From NCBI GenBank assembly GCA_949751835.1, contig CATKHK010000011.1, forward strand, positions 186,327-250,326: 64,000 nt of DNA. The letters run 5' to 3'. The DNA comes from Blepharisma japonicum (lineage: Eukaryota > Ciliophora > Heterotrichea > Heterotrichida > Blepharismidae). Position 1 is the first letter of the stretch, and the number at the start of each line of letters is the position of its first letter. The notes below the pieces were generated by a model that saw nothing but the letters and a program-made list of their open reading frames with translations, did no database searches and was not told the DNA's origin. This document shows positions 1 to 12,059 of the stretch, in pieces. A program made the position numbers and the translations under genes.

Positions 1-1111
1 AAATTGCATTAGAAATATCAGTGACTTCTGCACTAGATGGATGTTTTTGATGTACCATAGTTTCTAATAACTGGGTCGAAATGATGACTGGCTTAGATAG
101 CTCATTGCATCTTTTTACTATTTCTTTTTGAATTGTACATACGTCAGCTAAGCTTGTTTCTAAAGCCAACATCCCTCTTCCTATCATAACTCCATCACAA
201 GCTTGTATAAGCGCTTCTGAGTTTTCTGCAGCACAAGAGTTTTGGATACCTATAAATTTTTTAACGTTAGGCAGAGGAATGTTGTGGAAATCATGCAGGT
301 CTTCTTCATCTCTTAGCTGCTTGTATACGATGAAATCTATATCGTTATCACATGCCCATCTAATGTCGGCAAAGTCATAAATATCATTGGCACAGCTTAT
401 TGGAGGCTTTTTAGAGCCTGAGGGACGGATGTGGCAAGGCTTGTGCTCACTGAGGACACAGTCGTGGTCAACACGACAACAGACGATTTTTTCTTTTCGT
501 TGGGATTTGGGGATGTGAGGAGTTAGGCGTCTAGGACGACGGATAATGTTTAAAGAGTCAGATTTATTGAGTTTTGGACGGTCAGTTGAGCTTGATCGCT
601 CTTCGAAGGATTTTACTTGTGGGACGTGATGAGAAGTGCCTCCGTTGTGAGAAATTTGTAGAGATGAAGGGAATTTCGGCTTGCTAGTATTCTGAATTGA
701 CTCTACTGTAAAAATTATTTTTCCAAAATCAATTAAAAGCTTATCTCCAGGGTCAACAAGGTTAGGGAATTCTTTATTGTTGCAATGGATGATGTTCTCT
801 CCTTTGATCTCTAGTAAATTAGAGCTATAAATCCTTACAAAATCGCCTTTTCTGAGTTTAAGGGAAATATTAGAGTTAAAGTTTCCGAGTCTTAAGTCGC
901 TTTCTCTGAGTCCTAGCATTACACCTACGTGTTTTCCTGTTTCTTTCATCGCGTCCCTTAAATTGTTTAAGACAGTCTGCTTGTCAATTTCGAGGAATCT
1001 ATCACTGATCCTGGCAATGTCCATTCCAGCATTAATAAGGTCAATAATCACTTCTTTACTTGAAGAGGCTTTTCCTAGAGTGCAAGCGATTTTTGTTTTT
1101 CTTAGAGGCAT
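1..1111 (-). CDS. Pyruvate kinase-like protein, probably catalytically dead (3' end cut by window)
   Basis: Seen: the reading frame from the ATG at 1111 runs off the window after 370 codons. The start (KTKIACTLG, then INAGMDIARIS) matches the pyruvate kinase barrel strand that normally reads TKIVCTIGP and ARINFSHG. The end (about residues 285-370: RGMLALE, QKEIVKRCN, STQLLETM, AEVTDISNAI) matches the end of the A domain. The middle holds a B-domain-like part and a basic, low-complexity insert at about residues 150-200. Family knowledge: catalysis needs the N-x-S of NFSHG, the Asp of DTKGPEIR, the Lys and Glu of SKIEN, and the Asp of ARGDLG. Here these positions read ARISDRFLE, LGLRESDLR, FIGIQN and GRGMLA, so all appear lost. 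Inference: a pseudoenzyme or regulatory relative. The C-terminal domain lies outside the window. Trp is TGG here and no intron is needed. Confidence 0.8.
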   Translation of the reverse strand, partial: MPLRKTKIACTLGKASSSKEVIIDLINAGMDIARISDRFLEIDKQTVLNNLRDAMKETGKHVGVMLGLRESDLRLGNFNSNISLKLRKGDFVRIYSSNLLEIKGENIIHCNNKEFPNLVDPGDKLLIDFGKIIFTVESIQNTSKPKFPSSLQISHNGGTSHHVPQVKSFEERSSSTDRPKLNKSDSLNIIRRPRRLTPHIPKSQRKEKIVCCRVDHDCVLSEHKPCHIRPSGSKKPPISCANDIYDFADIRWACDNDIDFIVYKQLRDEEDLHDFHNIPLPNVKKFIGIQNSCAAENSEALIQACDGVMIGRGMLALETSLADVCTIQKEIVKRCNELSKPVIISTQLLETMVHQKHPSSAEVTDISNAI

Positions 1112-1884
1112 AATAATATATTATTATATCTGCTGATGTTTTATGAGCTATTATAATTCATTATTTGCCCACAAGTGGAATGATAAAATGGTTATTATCC
1201 ATATTAATCTTCTTCCTATCTAAGAGCGATTATTTTGATAATGTGTTGAATTGGTCTGAAAAGTAAAAATATTAACTGGCTAAAATATTAACAGGAAAGC
1301 CACTCACCCATTTATCTAATTCAAAATATTCAAAGTCAATAAAGTTAGTTTAAAATTATTGCAAAAGAAAATTGTTTATAAGTGTTTTTCTATAAGCCAT
1401 TCGAAAGAATAATCTAAGATAGGTTGCGAATAATAAATGATAGTGCTAGAAACTTTAATATAATCCTCAGCATTGTTTCTTTTTAATGCAAATACTTCAA
1501 TATTGCTCCATAAAGCAGCAATGCTAATAAATTGTATTTATGCGAAATAATTTAATATTAATTACATTATATATAAAATAAGGAAATTCTCACAAAAAAT
1601 TACATTTTAACCACAAAAATCGCCAGGAATTAAATTAATTGGAAAATGAGTTATCAAATATAGAAATCCAACAATTGTAGCTATTATATCAAAAGTTGTT
1701 ATAATAATTCTTCACAAAATCTAATTTAAAATTTCTCATGAAAAATTAATTTATTTGCGCAAATAACTATATTTTCTGGTTATTGAATTAATTTTAACTT
1801 CTTTAATTTTTTAAAAATCTTATGCAACTACTCCATGTTATAAATTGAGGTAAAAATATTTGAGAGGCTTAATCTATTATACCA
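1112..1884. other. Divergent intergenic region, no gene seen
   Basis: This 773-nt AT-rich stretch lies between the divergent starts of the pyruvate kinase-like gene and the guanylyl cyclase gene. Only short stop-rich frames occur, and I saw no RNA gene or repeat. It must hold both promoters. In-frame TAA at 1870-1872 fixes the cyclase start downstream of it. Confidence 0.6.
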
Positions 1885-4800
1885 ATGTCATTGAATTCCA
1901 ACCTAGATCAAGAAAACAAGAATATTGAAAATTGAAGAAATATACACCTACTTGGTAGCTCCAAAAGCCCTAACAAAGGCTTCCCAAAAAACCAAGTAGT
2001 CACATCACGATATACTCCATGAAATTTCTTCCCTAAAAGTATCTCTGAAAAATTTCAAAATTATGCCTATTACTTATATCTCATGGACCCAATTTCTGAA
2101 TTAATCAAAAACCCATACTCCTGAGATTGAACCTCAGCATTACCTATTGTCCTTTTAGTAATTTTAACTTGTATCTTTGATGCTTACAGAGATGTGAAAA
2201 ATCACAAAAACGATAAATTGGTTAATGATAAATTATTCGAAATATGAGATGGATTCCAATTCGTGCCAACAAAAAGTAAAAATATCTGCGTAGGCGATAT
2301 TATTTTACTAAATGAAAATAATTATGCGCCAGCAGATATTCTAATTATTTGTGTAGGAGAAGAAGACAAAGTGTGCTACATTGATAGGTCTGGAATTATC
2401 GGAGGCACAGATATTAAAGTTAAAAAGCCTATAAAAGACACTCAGAGATTATTTGATACCGATGATATTGAAGAAGCATCTGTCATTTTAAACAGAATTA
2501 ATGCTAAAATCAAGATTCCAGATTCCTCATCGAATGATATTTGTGGTACTTTTAAAATGAGCACAAACCCGAGCCAAACAGAAATAAGCCCAGATAATTT
2601 TATACAGCAATGGTCGCATATTATAGAGACATCATGAATTTTAGGGGTTGTGATATATACAGGCTCCGAAACTTCTGTATCGATTTCAATAAAATACAAG
2701 GCGAATATTTCCAATACAGAAAAACAGCTAAATCTATGAGTTTTATGGGTTGGAAGTTTTTATTTTTGCATAGTTTTGGTATCTTTTTTAGTTAATTATC
2801 TTGCATATGGGACAAAATATGGAGATGATGCGCTATCATTATTTATGACTATTGCGTTTAATTTAAACAAGCACATACCTATATTTTTATTCCTAATTTT
2901 ACCTATAGTCCGTCTAATCCAAATTCGAAGAATTTCAAAATTTTATAACGGAATTATTTTCCATTCTAGTAAGATTAATGAAGATCTAGGACAAATCGAG
3001 TATATTTTGACTGATAGATCTGGGACTATTACAAAAAATAAGTTAATTATATCATCGTGCATGGTCAATGGCATAGCTTATTCTAATATTGAAGAACAAT
3101 ACGATAACTCTCCTGAACTTAAAACTGAAAATTCACCGTTAAAGACTATTGATCCGAACGAAGCCCAAGTCAATAACTGGATTTCAAGTGAAAGCCTTTC
3201 TTTTGATGCTTTAAAGCATGAGCTAATTCATTCATGCAATAGAGGGATTGCTTATAATTTTATCTTATGTATGGCTATATGTAATCAATTTTTTCCAAAA
3301 ATGTCCGGAAAATGCATATCAATATCTGCAGATGACAGAACCTTTGTAGAAACAGCTGGACAGTTAGGTATTCAGCTAGTAAATCGAACCCATAAATCTT
3401 GCATAGTTAATATTCTCGGAGATATCTTTGAATTTTCAGTTATCGCTTATCGACCATTATCACCTAAAAACAAAAAAAATCGCATAATAGTTTACGATAA
3501 TTCTTCAAACCAAACCATTTTATTCGTAAAAGGAGCTAAAGACTCTATGCATGACTTATTTGATTTAACAAATGAAGAAAGGCTCAATTTTGATGAAAAT
3601 TTATATTCTTGTAACCTTTTAGGCAAAAGATTAATTTTTATGGGCTATAAAGTCCTCAGTGATAAAGACTATAAGCACTTTCATTTTGGCTATAAAAATG
3701 CTAAACGTTCTCCAGTCAACAGTGAAGGCAGAATAGAAAGTATATTTGAGGCACTTGAGCAGAAATTAAAATTCTTAGGCTGCGTCGCAATTGAGGATAA
3801 AGTTTCGAAGAGGACACGAGAAGCAGTAACACTCCTGGGTCAAGCGGGTATTAAATTTTGACTTATGAGTGGGGAAGATGAAGAAATCACCTTGACAACT
3901 GCTCTCTCTGCAAATATGTTTGATTTGCAAACATCGATAGCAAGGCTAAAGTCCTATTCTTCTCAGCTGGAATGCACTATGGATATGATTAAACTTATAA
4001 AAAGACATATCATACATAGTGGAGAAGAAAATCTTGATACAAACCTACTTCAGACTTCGCGGGAATTAAATAACCGACCATCAAATAGTTCTCAGCAGTG
4101 CTTGAATTTCCCAAAATTATCAGAAGTCGACCAAAATTGGACACCAAAAATATCCGAAGTTATTGAACGAAAAAACTCACTAAAAGAAATATCTACCAAT
4201 ATTCATCCATTTTTAGCAAAAATTACTACAATAAACATGTCTGCTCCATTATCATCAAAATTCAATGCGGATACTGTGTATTTTGTGTTATCTATTGATG
4301 CACAAGGGATTAGTTATGAACTTAGCTGTGAAGAAAACAGAAAATTATTCTGCGCTATGCTTAGTGCAGCTCAATGTGTGTGCTTTCACTCACTATTACC
4401 AAAAGATAAAAGAAAGATAGCCTCTTTGCTCAGGAACAATTTTTCTTATAATCCAACATTTTTAGCTATAGGAGATGGAGCTGGCGATGTCGGAATGATA
4501 AAGCAGGCTCATGTAGGTGTAGGGATTATTGGTAAAAGAGGAAATTTTGCAGCTGATGCTGGACATATTGCAGTCAGAGATTTCTCACAAATAAAAAATC
4601 TGATTTTATTTGAAGGGCATTGAAATTATGTCAATGTCTCAAATATTATTTTAATTTATTTGTTTGCTAGTTTTATGCATACTTGGATAATTTTTTGCTA
4701 CACTTGTGTAAAAAATACTGGTGGAATTTCAATATTTAGTCCTGAAATGACATGGTATTATTATGGATTTCTGGCAGCAATTCCATTAATTATAATAGGG

Positions 4801-7800
4801 ATTCTTGATGAAGATGTAAAAGGCAGACAAATAGCAAAATTTCCTGAAATGCATAATGTTGGGCTATATAAGCTGATGTTTTCTAGTAAAAGATTGTGAA
4901 TTGTTGCTATAAAAGCTCTTGCTCAAGCTACATTGATTTTTTTCTTCGTGTTTTATTGTGAAATATTAAATGATAATGGGTATACAGAAAACAGTGCATA
5001 TATGTCTATAGTTATGTATATATCACTATACAGCTCATTTCTTATTTATTTGATAGTTGAAACATATTCTTATAATCTTTATACTATTTCAAGCTATGTG
5101 TTTTCGCTGCTAGCTTTGATAGTTTTCTTAGAAATAATGTCTGAAACTCCTAATTCTCATATGAATGGAGACTTAGAGATGACTTATATTTCTCCACTTA
5201 TGTACTGCCATATGATTTTTTTACCGTTGATTTGCTTGATAATTAATTATGCAATTAAATGCTGCGAAGTTCTATTTTACCCTAGTTTTGTTGATTTTAT
5301 CAGGAACAAGTTTGCTGGGAAGCTATATTATGAGGCAAAATCACGAATTGCGACATTTAATGAAAAGCTTGACAAAATTTATAAAGAAAGCAAAACATTT
5401 AGAAAATCCAAGGAAAACACAGAATTTACCATAAATAAATGGATTTGAAAATTTTCAAACCAGTCCACAGAAACCGATTATCAAAATGAAAAAATAAATG
5501 AATATTTAGTTTCATACCGAGCATTTGCTACTTATAGGTGTGCTATTATTTTTTGCATTTTTATTTATGTTTGGAGTGCTGAAATCAATGAAAAAGCTAT
5601 TCCTCCATTTTATACAGCTTGTTCTGTTGTATATGGAATTTTTGCGATCCTATCTTTCATCCCATATTTCAGGTATAAAAGAAATATGGTTACACTGCTA
5701 ATGAATATCTATGATATTATTATGATAATAGTCCATTCCTTTATATTTGATTTTCAGATTCCAATGATTTATTTAAGCTGGCCTCCTTTAATATTAATAG
5801 GCTCATGTATGGACTGGATTTATGGTGTTTTGCTTTCATTGATTATATCTTCCTGTGTATGTGTTTCCGCCTATCTTAATTCTTCATGTTTATCTACTAT
5901 TGAAATTTATATTTCAGGAACTGAGTTTACCGTCATTTATTTTTCGATTTGGATTTCCTCTGTTATAATAGGCTATAGTATTGAAAAATATGACAGAGAA
6001 AAATTTATTTTACTTAAAAAGGTAGAAAATGAAGTTGAGAAGTCAAAACAAGTTCTAGACTGCGTTTTGCCTGAATTTGTTAGAAAAAGAGTAAAAGATG
6101 GAGCAAGATATATTGCTGATGACCAAGGAATAGCCACTGTCTTATTTTGTGATATACATAATTTTGAAAATATCGTAGAAGCTTACCCTTTAAATGAACT
6201 TATTGCATTTTTAGATAATGTTTATAGGCAATTTGATAATTTATGTGAATTAGTTGGTGTCACAAAAATAGAAACAGTAGGGAAAACTTATATGGCTTGT
6301 GCTGGTATTAAAGACAGTGAAGCTGAATTAGACGGAATTTTCCAATCAGTCCCACATGGACGGAGAGCTATTGAGATGGGAATGGCAATTTTAAAAACAT
6401 CAGAAAAAATCAAGCTAAAAAATGGAGGCTCTTTGCAAGTAAAAATCGGAATTCATAGTGGCCCAGTAACAGCTGGAGTTGTTGGATACCACAAGCCTCA
6501 GTTTTCTCTAGTAGGAGATACAGTAAATACTGCTAGCAGAATGTCCTCAACAAACCAAGAGCCAAACACTATTCAGATATCTGAAGAAACTTATAATAAT
6601 GACATTGGTGATAAAGATGATTTTATTTTTACAGAGTTTCAGGTAGAAGCAAAAGGAAAAGGATCTATAAAAGCTTTTAAAGTTGAAGAAAAAGAAATTG
6701 GAGATAGAGACTCACCATTATCCCCCATTATTGAGTTCGACATACAAACAGATTTTCTGTTGGCAAGATCAAGCCCAATTCGAAATACAAGGAAAAGGAC
6801 AGCTGTAGATTATGCATGAAGCCCTGAAAGAAGGCAATCCGTTGTAAGCTCGCCAGATTCAAAAAGACACTCTCTGGCAGATGAAAGGAGAAAATCAATA
6901 GCAAATGTAGCTGGGTGTAAAAGTCTTCCTATTCCTTTACCTGTTGCAGCAGATGGGAGAAGACAGTCTATTGTGATGACTTCAAGTGGACGAGGGTCTA
7001 TAGTGAATCCAACAGAAAGAAGACAGTCTATTGTGAATCCAGATATGAGGAGGCAGTCAATCATGGTAAGCTTAGGTATCCATGATAAAGCTCAGCTATT
7101 TAAAAGGCAGGATACGGACAAGATTGACCCTATTAAGTTTCATCCATTTTCTTGTTCTGAGACTGATCAAGAGAAAAGCTTAAGATTATATTTTTTGGAG
7201 CATAATCAATGAATATTGAAAATCAGAATTCTAACAATAATTTTTTGTGGGTTATTTTTAGGTGTAATGAAAATCATTCTTATAATGTTCGTTGAAGCCA
7301 ACACATATAATATTATATCAGCAATTTATTTTTTGTCTTCTATTGTTTGATATATTTTGCTTTGGAAAATTTTTATTAAGATCAAGAAATCAAAATATAT
7401 TCCATGAGTTATGCAGTGTGGTTATCTTATACCATTTATTTTGTTCCTTATCATTGAAATTGCTGAAAATTCTGAAATAAAAATTGTAGGAGAAGCATAT
7501 CTCCTCTATTGCACATTATTATCATCTCAATGCATTTCTTCATTCTTTAAGCACACTATAAGCACCACAACTGCTTCAGCCTTTTTAATAGCATTGAATC
7601 TTGTGATATTGAATGACAAAGACGAAAAATACATATATTTGATATCAATTATCTCATTCGAACTTTTCATGATATCAATATCATATTTTCTAGAAAAAGG
7701 ATTAAGATTCAATTATGCTTTAGAAGATTTAGCGAAAAAAGAACTTGAAAAGACAGAAAACCTACTAAAACAAATGATGCCACCTCACGTTTACCGAAAC

Positions 7801-8388
7801 CTAAAAGAAGATACAACAATAACTGATTCGCTAGCTCAAGTAACACTTCTTTATGCAGATATCGTAGGCTTTACAGAATGATCTTCATATAGAACACCAG
7901 ATAGAGTTGTAGGAATGCTTTACGAACTTTTTAGTAAATTTGATATGAAATGTGTGGAGCACAAGGTTTATAAAGTTCATACTATTGGTGACTGCTATGT
8001 TGCTATGGGATATAGTGGGGATATTGAAAGAAATCCTGGAGAAGAGTGTCTGCAGATAATAAAACTTGCTGAATCAATGGTAGAAATAATTCATAGGGTA
8101 AATGAATTGAATATGTCAAAACTTAGCATGAGGATTGGGATACACACTGGTAGTATTGTTGGGGGAATTGCTGGAACTAATATAGTGAGATATGATATTT
8201 ATGGAAAAGATGTGCTTATAGCAAATAAAATAGAAAGCAATGGCATTGCTGGACGAATATTGCTGAGTGAAGCTGCTAAAACTTTGATTGAAGGGTATAA
8301 GCCAGATCTGTACAGCTTTGAATTTCATAAAGAAATACCAATACAAGCAATAAAAACAAGCATAAAATCATTTTTATTAGAGATTTAA
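1885..8388 (+). CDS. P4-ATPase-like/guanylyl cyclase fusion (2,167 residues)
   Basis: A single frame crosses many TGA (Trp) codons and ends at TAA. The N-terminal half is a P4-type flippase: NQVVTSRYTPWNF near residue 35, a P-loop-like DRSGT at 377-381, GIKFWLMSGEDEE near 655 and a GDGAGDVGMIK hinge near 865, with membrane spans on both sides. After further membrane segments come two class III cyclase domains (about 1410-1590 and 1980-2155). The first has Asp1423, Glu1463 (guanine-type), Asn1548 and Arg1552, but Lys1467 replaces the second metal-binding Asp. The second has both metal Asp (1992, 2036) but lacks the Asn/Arg pair. So one composite site is expected, with the order of roles inverted relative to mammalian adenylyl cyclases, as known for ciliate and apicomplexan enzymes. 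It should make cGMP at a membrane. The ATPase aspartyl motif is DRSGT instead of DKTGT and no TGES is seen, so transport may be lost. Confidence 0.95.
6829..7062 (+). repeat. RRxS phosphosite repeat cassette inside the guanylyl cyclase
   Basis: Between the two cyclase domains (residues about 1649-1726) the protein carries RRQSV, KRHSL, RRKSI, RRQSI, GRGSI, RRQSI and RRQSI. At DNA level the later units share a repeated AGA-CAG-TCT-ATT-GTG-style core with an intervening VNP motif (bases about 6960-7062). Five are full R-R-x-S-hydrophobic sites, the classic PKA/PKG consensus. Function is inferred from the consensus only. Confidence 0.85.
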
Positions 8389-8576
8389 CTAATTATCGTT
8401 GTATTTTAAAAAAAATGGGAATTAATTAATAGGCATGGATCAGGACAGAAGTTTATGCCTGAGCATTAAAACTTTATTTAATCTAGGCAAAAAATGTTCT
8501 GCGAAGTATTTTTAAATTATTTTTGCATTATTTTGCTATTGGCTTATTAAACGTATTTATCTATTAATAACCCAAA

Positions 8577-9446
8577 TTACATATTCAGGAGCTTCAGCGT
8601 CCGCTCCAATCTGCTTCTAACTTCAGTGCTTTTTTGTTTGGTAGTGATCCATTTTTCTTCGAAATTTGCAGAGCTATTAACAAAAGAAAGATCATTTCTT
8701 TCTTTAATATACTCATCCCATTGCATTCTTTTCTGACAATTTCAGAATTCAAGCTGGCTTCTTCTTTGTTCTCTTTTTTCTTCTTTTTCTTGCTTTTTTT
8801 TATTTTCCAATAATTCTCTTTGCTTTGAGCTCCATTCTCTTTGTCTTTCCATTTCATTTTTTACTTCTATTTCAGTTCTGATTTTCTCTTCAAATTTTGC
8901 AATTTTTTCTTCCCTGTATTTTTCCATTTTATATTTTCTCTCTTCTAGTTTTTTTAGTTTTTCTTTTTTCTCTTTTAATGCTTGGAACTGTAAATTTTGT
9001 TGATGGTAAAATTCAAAGTTTTCTTTGAATTCCTTTTTTTTAACGGTAATTTGCATATCTTTGATACGCTTCGATTCTAAATGGTTGAGCTTTGATTCCA
9101 GAGCGATGTCGGATTTTATTTGCCTTTCAAGTTTTTCTGTATCGTCTATGAAGGATTTTGAATCCAAATTGTTGAAAGCAGAGATGTATGCGGAACGCTT
9201 GGAGGAGCATATGGAGTTATTCAAGGAGGAGTGCTTTGGCAGGATTTTCGGGCAATCAGTTGATATAGATAAAGATTGAGTTTTTCTATGCCTCAATTTA
9301 ACGTCATTTGAGATGCTGGAAAGTTTGAGTTTGGGAACAATCTCATGAGAAGTTACAGATGAACTTCTTAGAAGAGTTTTTGTGTGAATAGTCTCACTTG
9401 CTACGTCTGATGAGACAGAATTTTGGGATATATCGTTAACCGACAT
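8577..9446 (-). CDS. Coiled-coil protein, unknown function (289 residues)
   Basis: I do not recognise a family. The first 100 residues are Ser/Thr-rich and probably disordered (LLRSSSVTS, RKTQSLSIS). Residues about 105-235 form a highly charged, Lys/Glu-rich helix with coiled-coil character (ALKEKKEKLKKLEERKYK). An in-frame TGA at 8742-8744 is read as Trp and adds about 55 residues, ending at TAA 8577-8579. The frame is open with no intron. It converges with the guanylyl cyclase gene (188 nt between stops) and diverges from the next coiled-coil gene. A cytoskeletal or ciliary role would fit the composition but is a guess. Confidence 0.8.
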
Positions 9447-9730
9447 AATATGTTAGATTTTACTATTATAAAATCAATACTTTCTTATATGTTAGCATAT
9501 GAATTATAATAAATTAGATGATATAGCTATTAAGTGTTGAAATTAAGGCCATATATCTTCCCCAACGATCTATATAATCCCATAAAAAAAATATAAATTT
9601 TTTAGCATTTTGCTACTCATCTTTGTGTAATTAATCTCTAAGAATTATTGAGTGTGCTCAAAATTAGATTAGACTTTCAAAGATTTAAAAATCATTAAAA
9701 AATGCATTTATAGAAAAAAATTGTTTGCAA

Positions 9731-11029
9731 ATGAACAGAAGATGTGCAACACCTAAAGCTAATTTAAACTCTAGTGATAAAAAAAGAACTTTTTCTTATC
9801 AATTTTATTCATATGATCAAAGAGAAATTGCAAATAGACTTACAAGTGAACTTGCTGTTATTTCTAAAGAATCATATGAAGCAAGATCATGCCGAGAAAT
9901 AATAAAAACTCCTAAGAGCGACAAGTTATCTACGCGCTTCACAGAGTTAATATCTTACGAAGAACATGCATGCAAAAAATCCTCAAAATTGCTTGGAGAA
10001 ACTGAAGCTATTAAAATAAAATACAACGAGATAAAAAAAAAGAAGCAGAATATTGAAGAACAGGTTAAATCAGCAAAGAATCAAAAAAATGAATTAAATT
10101 ATAGCAAATTTTTAGAAAATGAAAAATTTCTTAAAGAGGATAAATATCAGAAGCTTAAAAATAAGGAGAAATATGTAAAACAGCTAGAAAACGAAATTAA
10201 AGAAATTGAAAAAAGGGTTAAAGATAAGACTGAAGCAAATGATAAGCTCTATAAATCTATGGAAACAGACGATTTTGAGTACAGACAGCAGTCAGAAAGA
10301 GAGCAAGCATTGAAAAATTTAATGATCTGAAAGAACAAGCTGATCAGCCAAATAAATGCAAAACAAAGCCAAATGGATTTGCTATTAAGCCAAAAGAATT
10401 CTTTGATAAAATATTCCGAATATTTATCCGAGGAAAAATTACGAATTTATAGCTCAAGAAGAGATATTAATTCTGCACTTCAAAAAGTTGAAAAATCTAT
10501 TGTTCAGCTAAAATCTTTTAAGGATTCTTTAAACATCTTAAAAGAAAATATCTTCAGCAAGCAGAAATCACTATCTGATCTCGAAAACTCTTCAATATTG
10601 ATGGAAAAAGAAATGGAAGTATTAAATCAAAATTCAGAAATCACATCCCGGGTTGCAATAAGAAGGCAAGAGTATGGTATGCGGCTAACCAAATTAAATT
10701 GCCAAGATGAAACCATTAAAACCTTAGCAACCCGTGAAGAGCATATTTCAGTTTTAAAAGAAAGAAATTCAAAAATGCAGGATTATTTGGAAGATTTAGA
10801 GAATAAAATAAAGCTGAGCATGGAAATTATTAGACTTAGGAATGATGCAATTGAGCATTTCGAAATAAGACAGGCTAATGTTGAGCTTCATAGAGAGTTT
10901 AATCGGAAACGGAAAGAAAGAGAATTGGATTTGATTGATTATATGAAGAGAAATGCTGAAGCTAAAGAAGAAGAGTTGGCAAGAAAAGAAGTTTCTGTTA
11001 GAAAACTCAGCCATAATGGCATGAATTAA
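9731..11029 (+). CDS. Long coiled-coil protein, unknown function (432 residues)
   Basis: The start is taken as ATG at 9731 (MNRRCATPK). The frame crosses one TGA at 10328-10330, read as Trp, and ends at TAA. Nearly the whole protein after residue 60 is predicted coiled coil by its heptad-like pattern, rich in Lys, Glu and Ile/Leu (for example KQLENEIKEIEKRVK and DYLEDLENKIKLSMEIIRL). No enzyme motif, signal peptide or membrane span is visible. It converges with the mitoferrin gene, 85 nt between stops. The architecture is common for axonemal or basal-body proteins, but I cannot assign it. Confidence 0.8.
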
Positions 11030-11114
11030 TTAATATTTTGCAGTTTTATCTTAACATTTTTGATATTTAAAGGCAGAAAATTGTATTGAGTTTATTTATA
11101 ATTCTGTGTATCTA

Positions 11115-12059
11115 TTAATATTTAGAAATCAGTCTTTTTGTATATTCGTATACAGACCATGAAACAGCAGCCCCTGGCAAGAAAAACAGCATTCTTGGCA
11201 CAATGCCTCTTACAAATCCTAAAGCTCCATCTTCTATATATATAAGCTTAGCCGTATCATATATATTCTTATATCTCAGTTTTCTCTTATCTTTTTTATC
11301 AATCCCAAAATCCTTATTCTTATACAATGGACTTTCTTCATTTTGTGTTTGTAGCCTGGTCTTAATGACATCAAGTGGTGTCGTAAGCCCAGCTGCAAGT
11401 GCTGAAGAAATCCCAGCACAACTGAAATATCCAAGCATCGTTACCTTTCCATCACTAAAAAATTGAGATTTCAAGTTTTCATAAAAAGTCATAAAAAGTG
11501 CTGCATTTGGCCAATTCATAAGCTAAATATTTTTTACAATTGTAATAAGTAAACTTCTATACAATGAAAAAATGCCTTCTGTTTTTACTATTTCAAGCAT
11601 CATTTTAAATGGCCCTTTAATTCTATTAAGCTGAACTCTCTGTTTAACTACATCCATGGGATTTAAAATGATATCGTGAGAGGTAGATGCCAAAGCTCCA
11701 GTTATGGCAGTTGACCACAAGTAATATTGACTGTTTGATTGAATATCAAAATGTCTCTTTGATAACTCATAGAGAGAAAAATATGCTGCGTGAGCTGGGA
11801 CACAGCCACAGATTACTGTAGAAACCCCATGCCACATGCGAAGGATCCCTTCTTTTCTGACAAGTTTAGCAGTATCTGAAAATGTAATCATCTTTGTGGA
11901 TTCTGCTTGAGCAAATGTCTATGTTAATGATACCTTGATTGTGTCAAAAGGAAAGGAAATGGAGTGTTCAACAACTCCTGCACAAGATCCACAAATCATA
12001 TGTTTTCAGAAGGGTAAATTGTGGGTGTTTTCTTCCCAATCCAGCAATTCCTCTTCCAT
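11115..12059 (-). CDS. Mitoferrin (mitochondrial iron carrier, SLC25A28/37/MRS3-4 type), two 15-nt introns
   Basis: After removing introns 11919-11933 and 11523-11537 the gene encodes 304 residues with three carrier repeats. Their signature motifs are PFDTIK, PMDVVKQ and PLDVIKT. Mitoferrin-specific sequence is clear: MWHGVSTVICGCVPAHAAYF matches the WRGVN...GPAHAMYF segment, SHDIILNPMDVVKQR matches VHDAFMNPAEVVKQR, and LMNWPNAALFMTFYE matches the LTMNIPF region. It should import iron into mitochondria for heme and Fe-S cluster synthesis. Without splicing the frame has stops inside both introns. One TGA near the N-terminus reads as Trp. The Met-Asn pair conserved in iron-carrying members is present (LMN). 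Confidence 0.9.
11523..11537 (-). other. 15-nt intron in mitoferrin gene
   Basis: On the coding strand it reads GTAAAAAATATTTAG. Removal joins ...LLITI to LMNWPNAAL and removes an in-frame TAG. Confidence 0.93.
11919..11933 (-). other. 15-nt intron in mitoferrin gene
   Basis: On the coding strand it reads GTATCATTAACATAG. Removal joins PFDTIK to TFAQAEST within the first carrier signature and removes an in-frame TAG. Confidence 0.93.

Noticed and set aside
2610-2795. Short plus-strand frame overlapping the guanylyl cyclase
   Set aside because: It is out of frame with the continuous P4-ATPase reading frame and only appears because TGA is taken as a stop.
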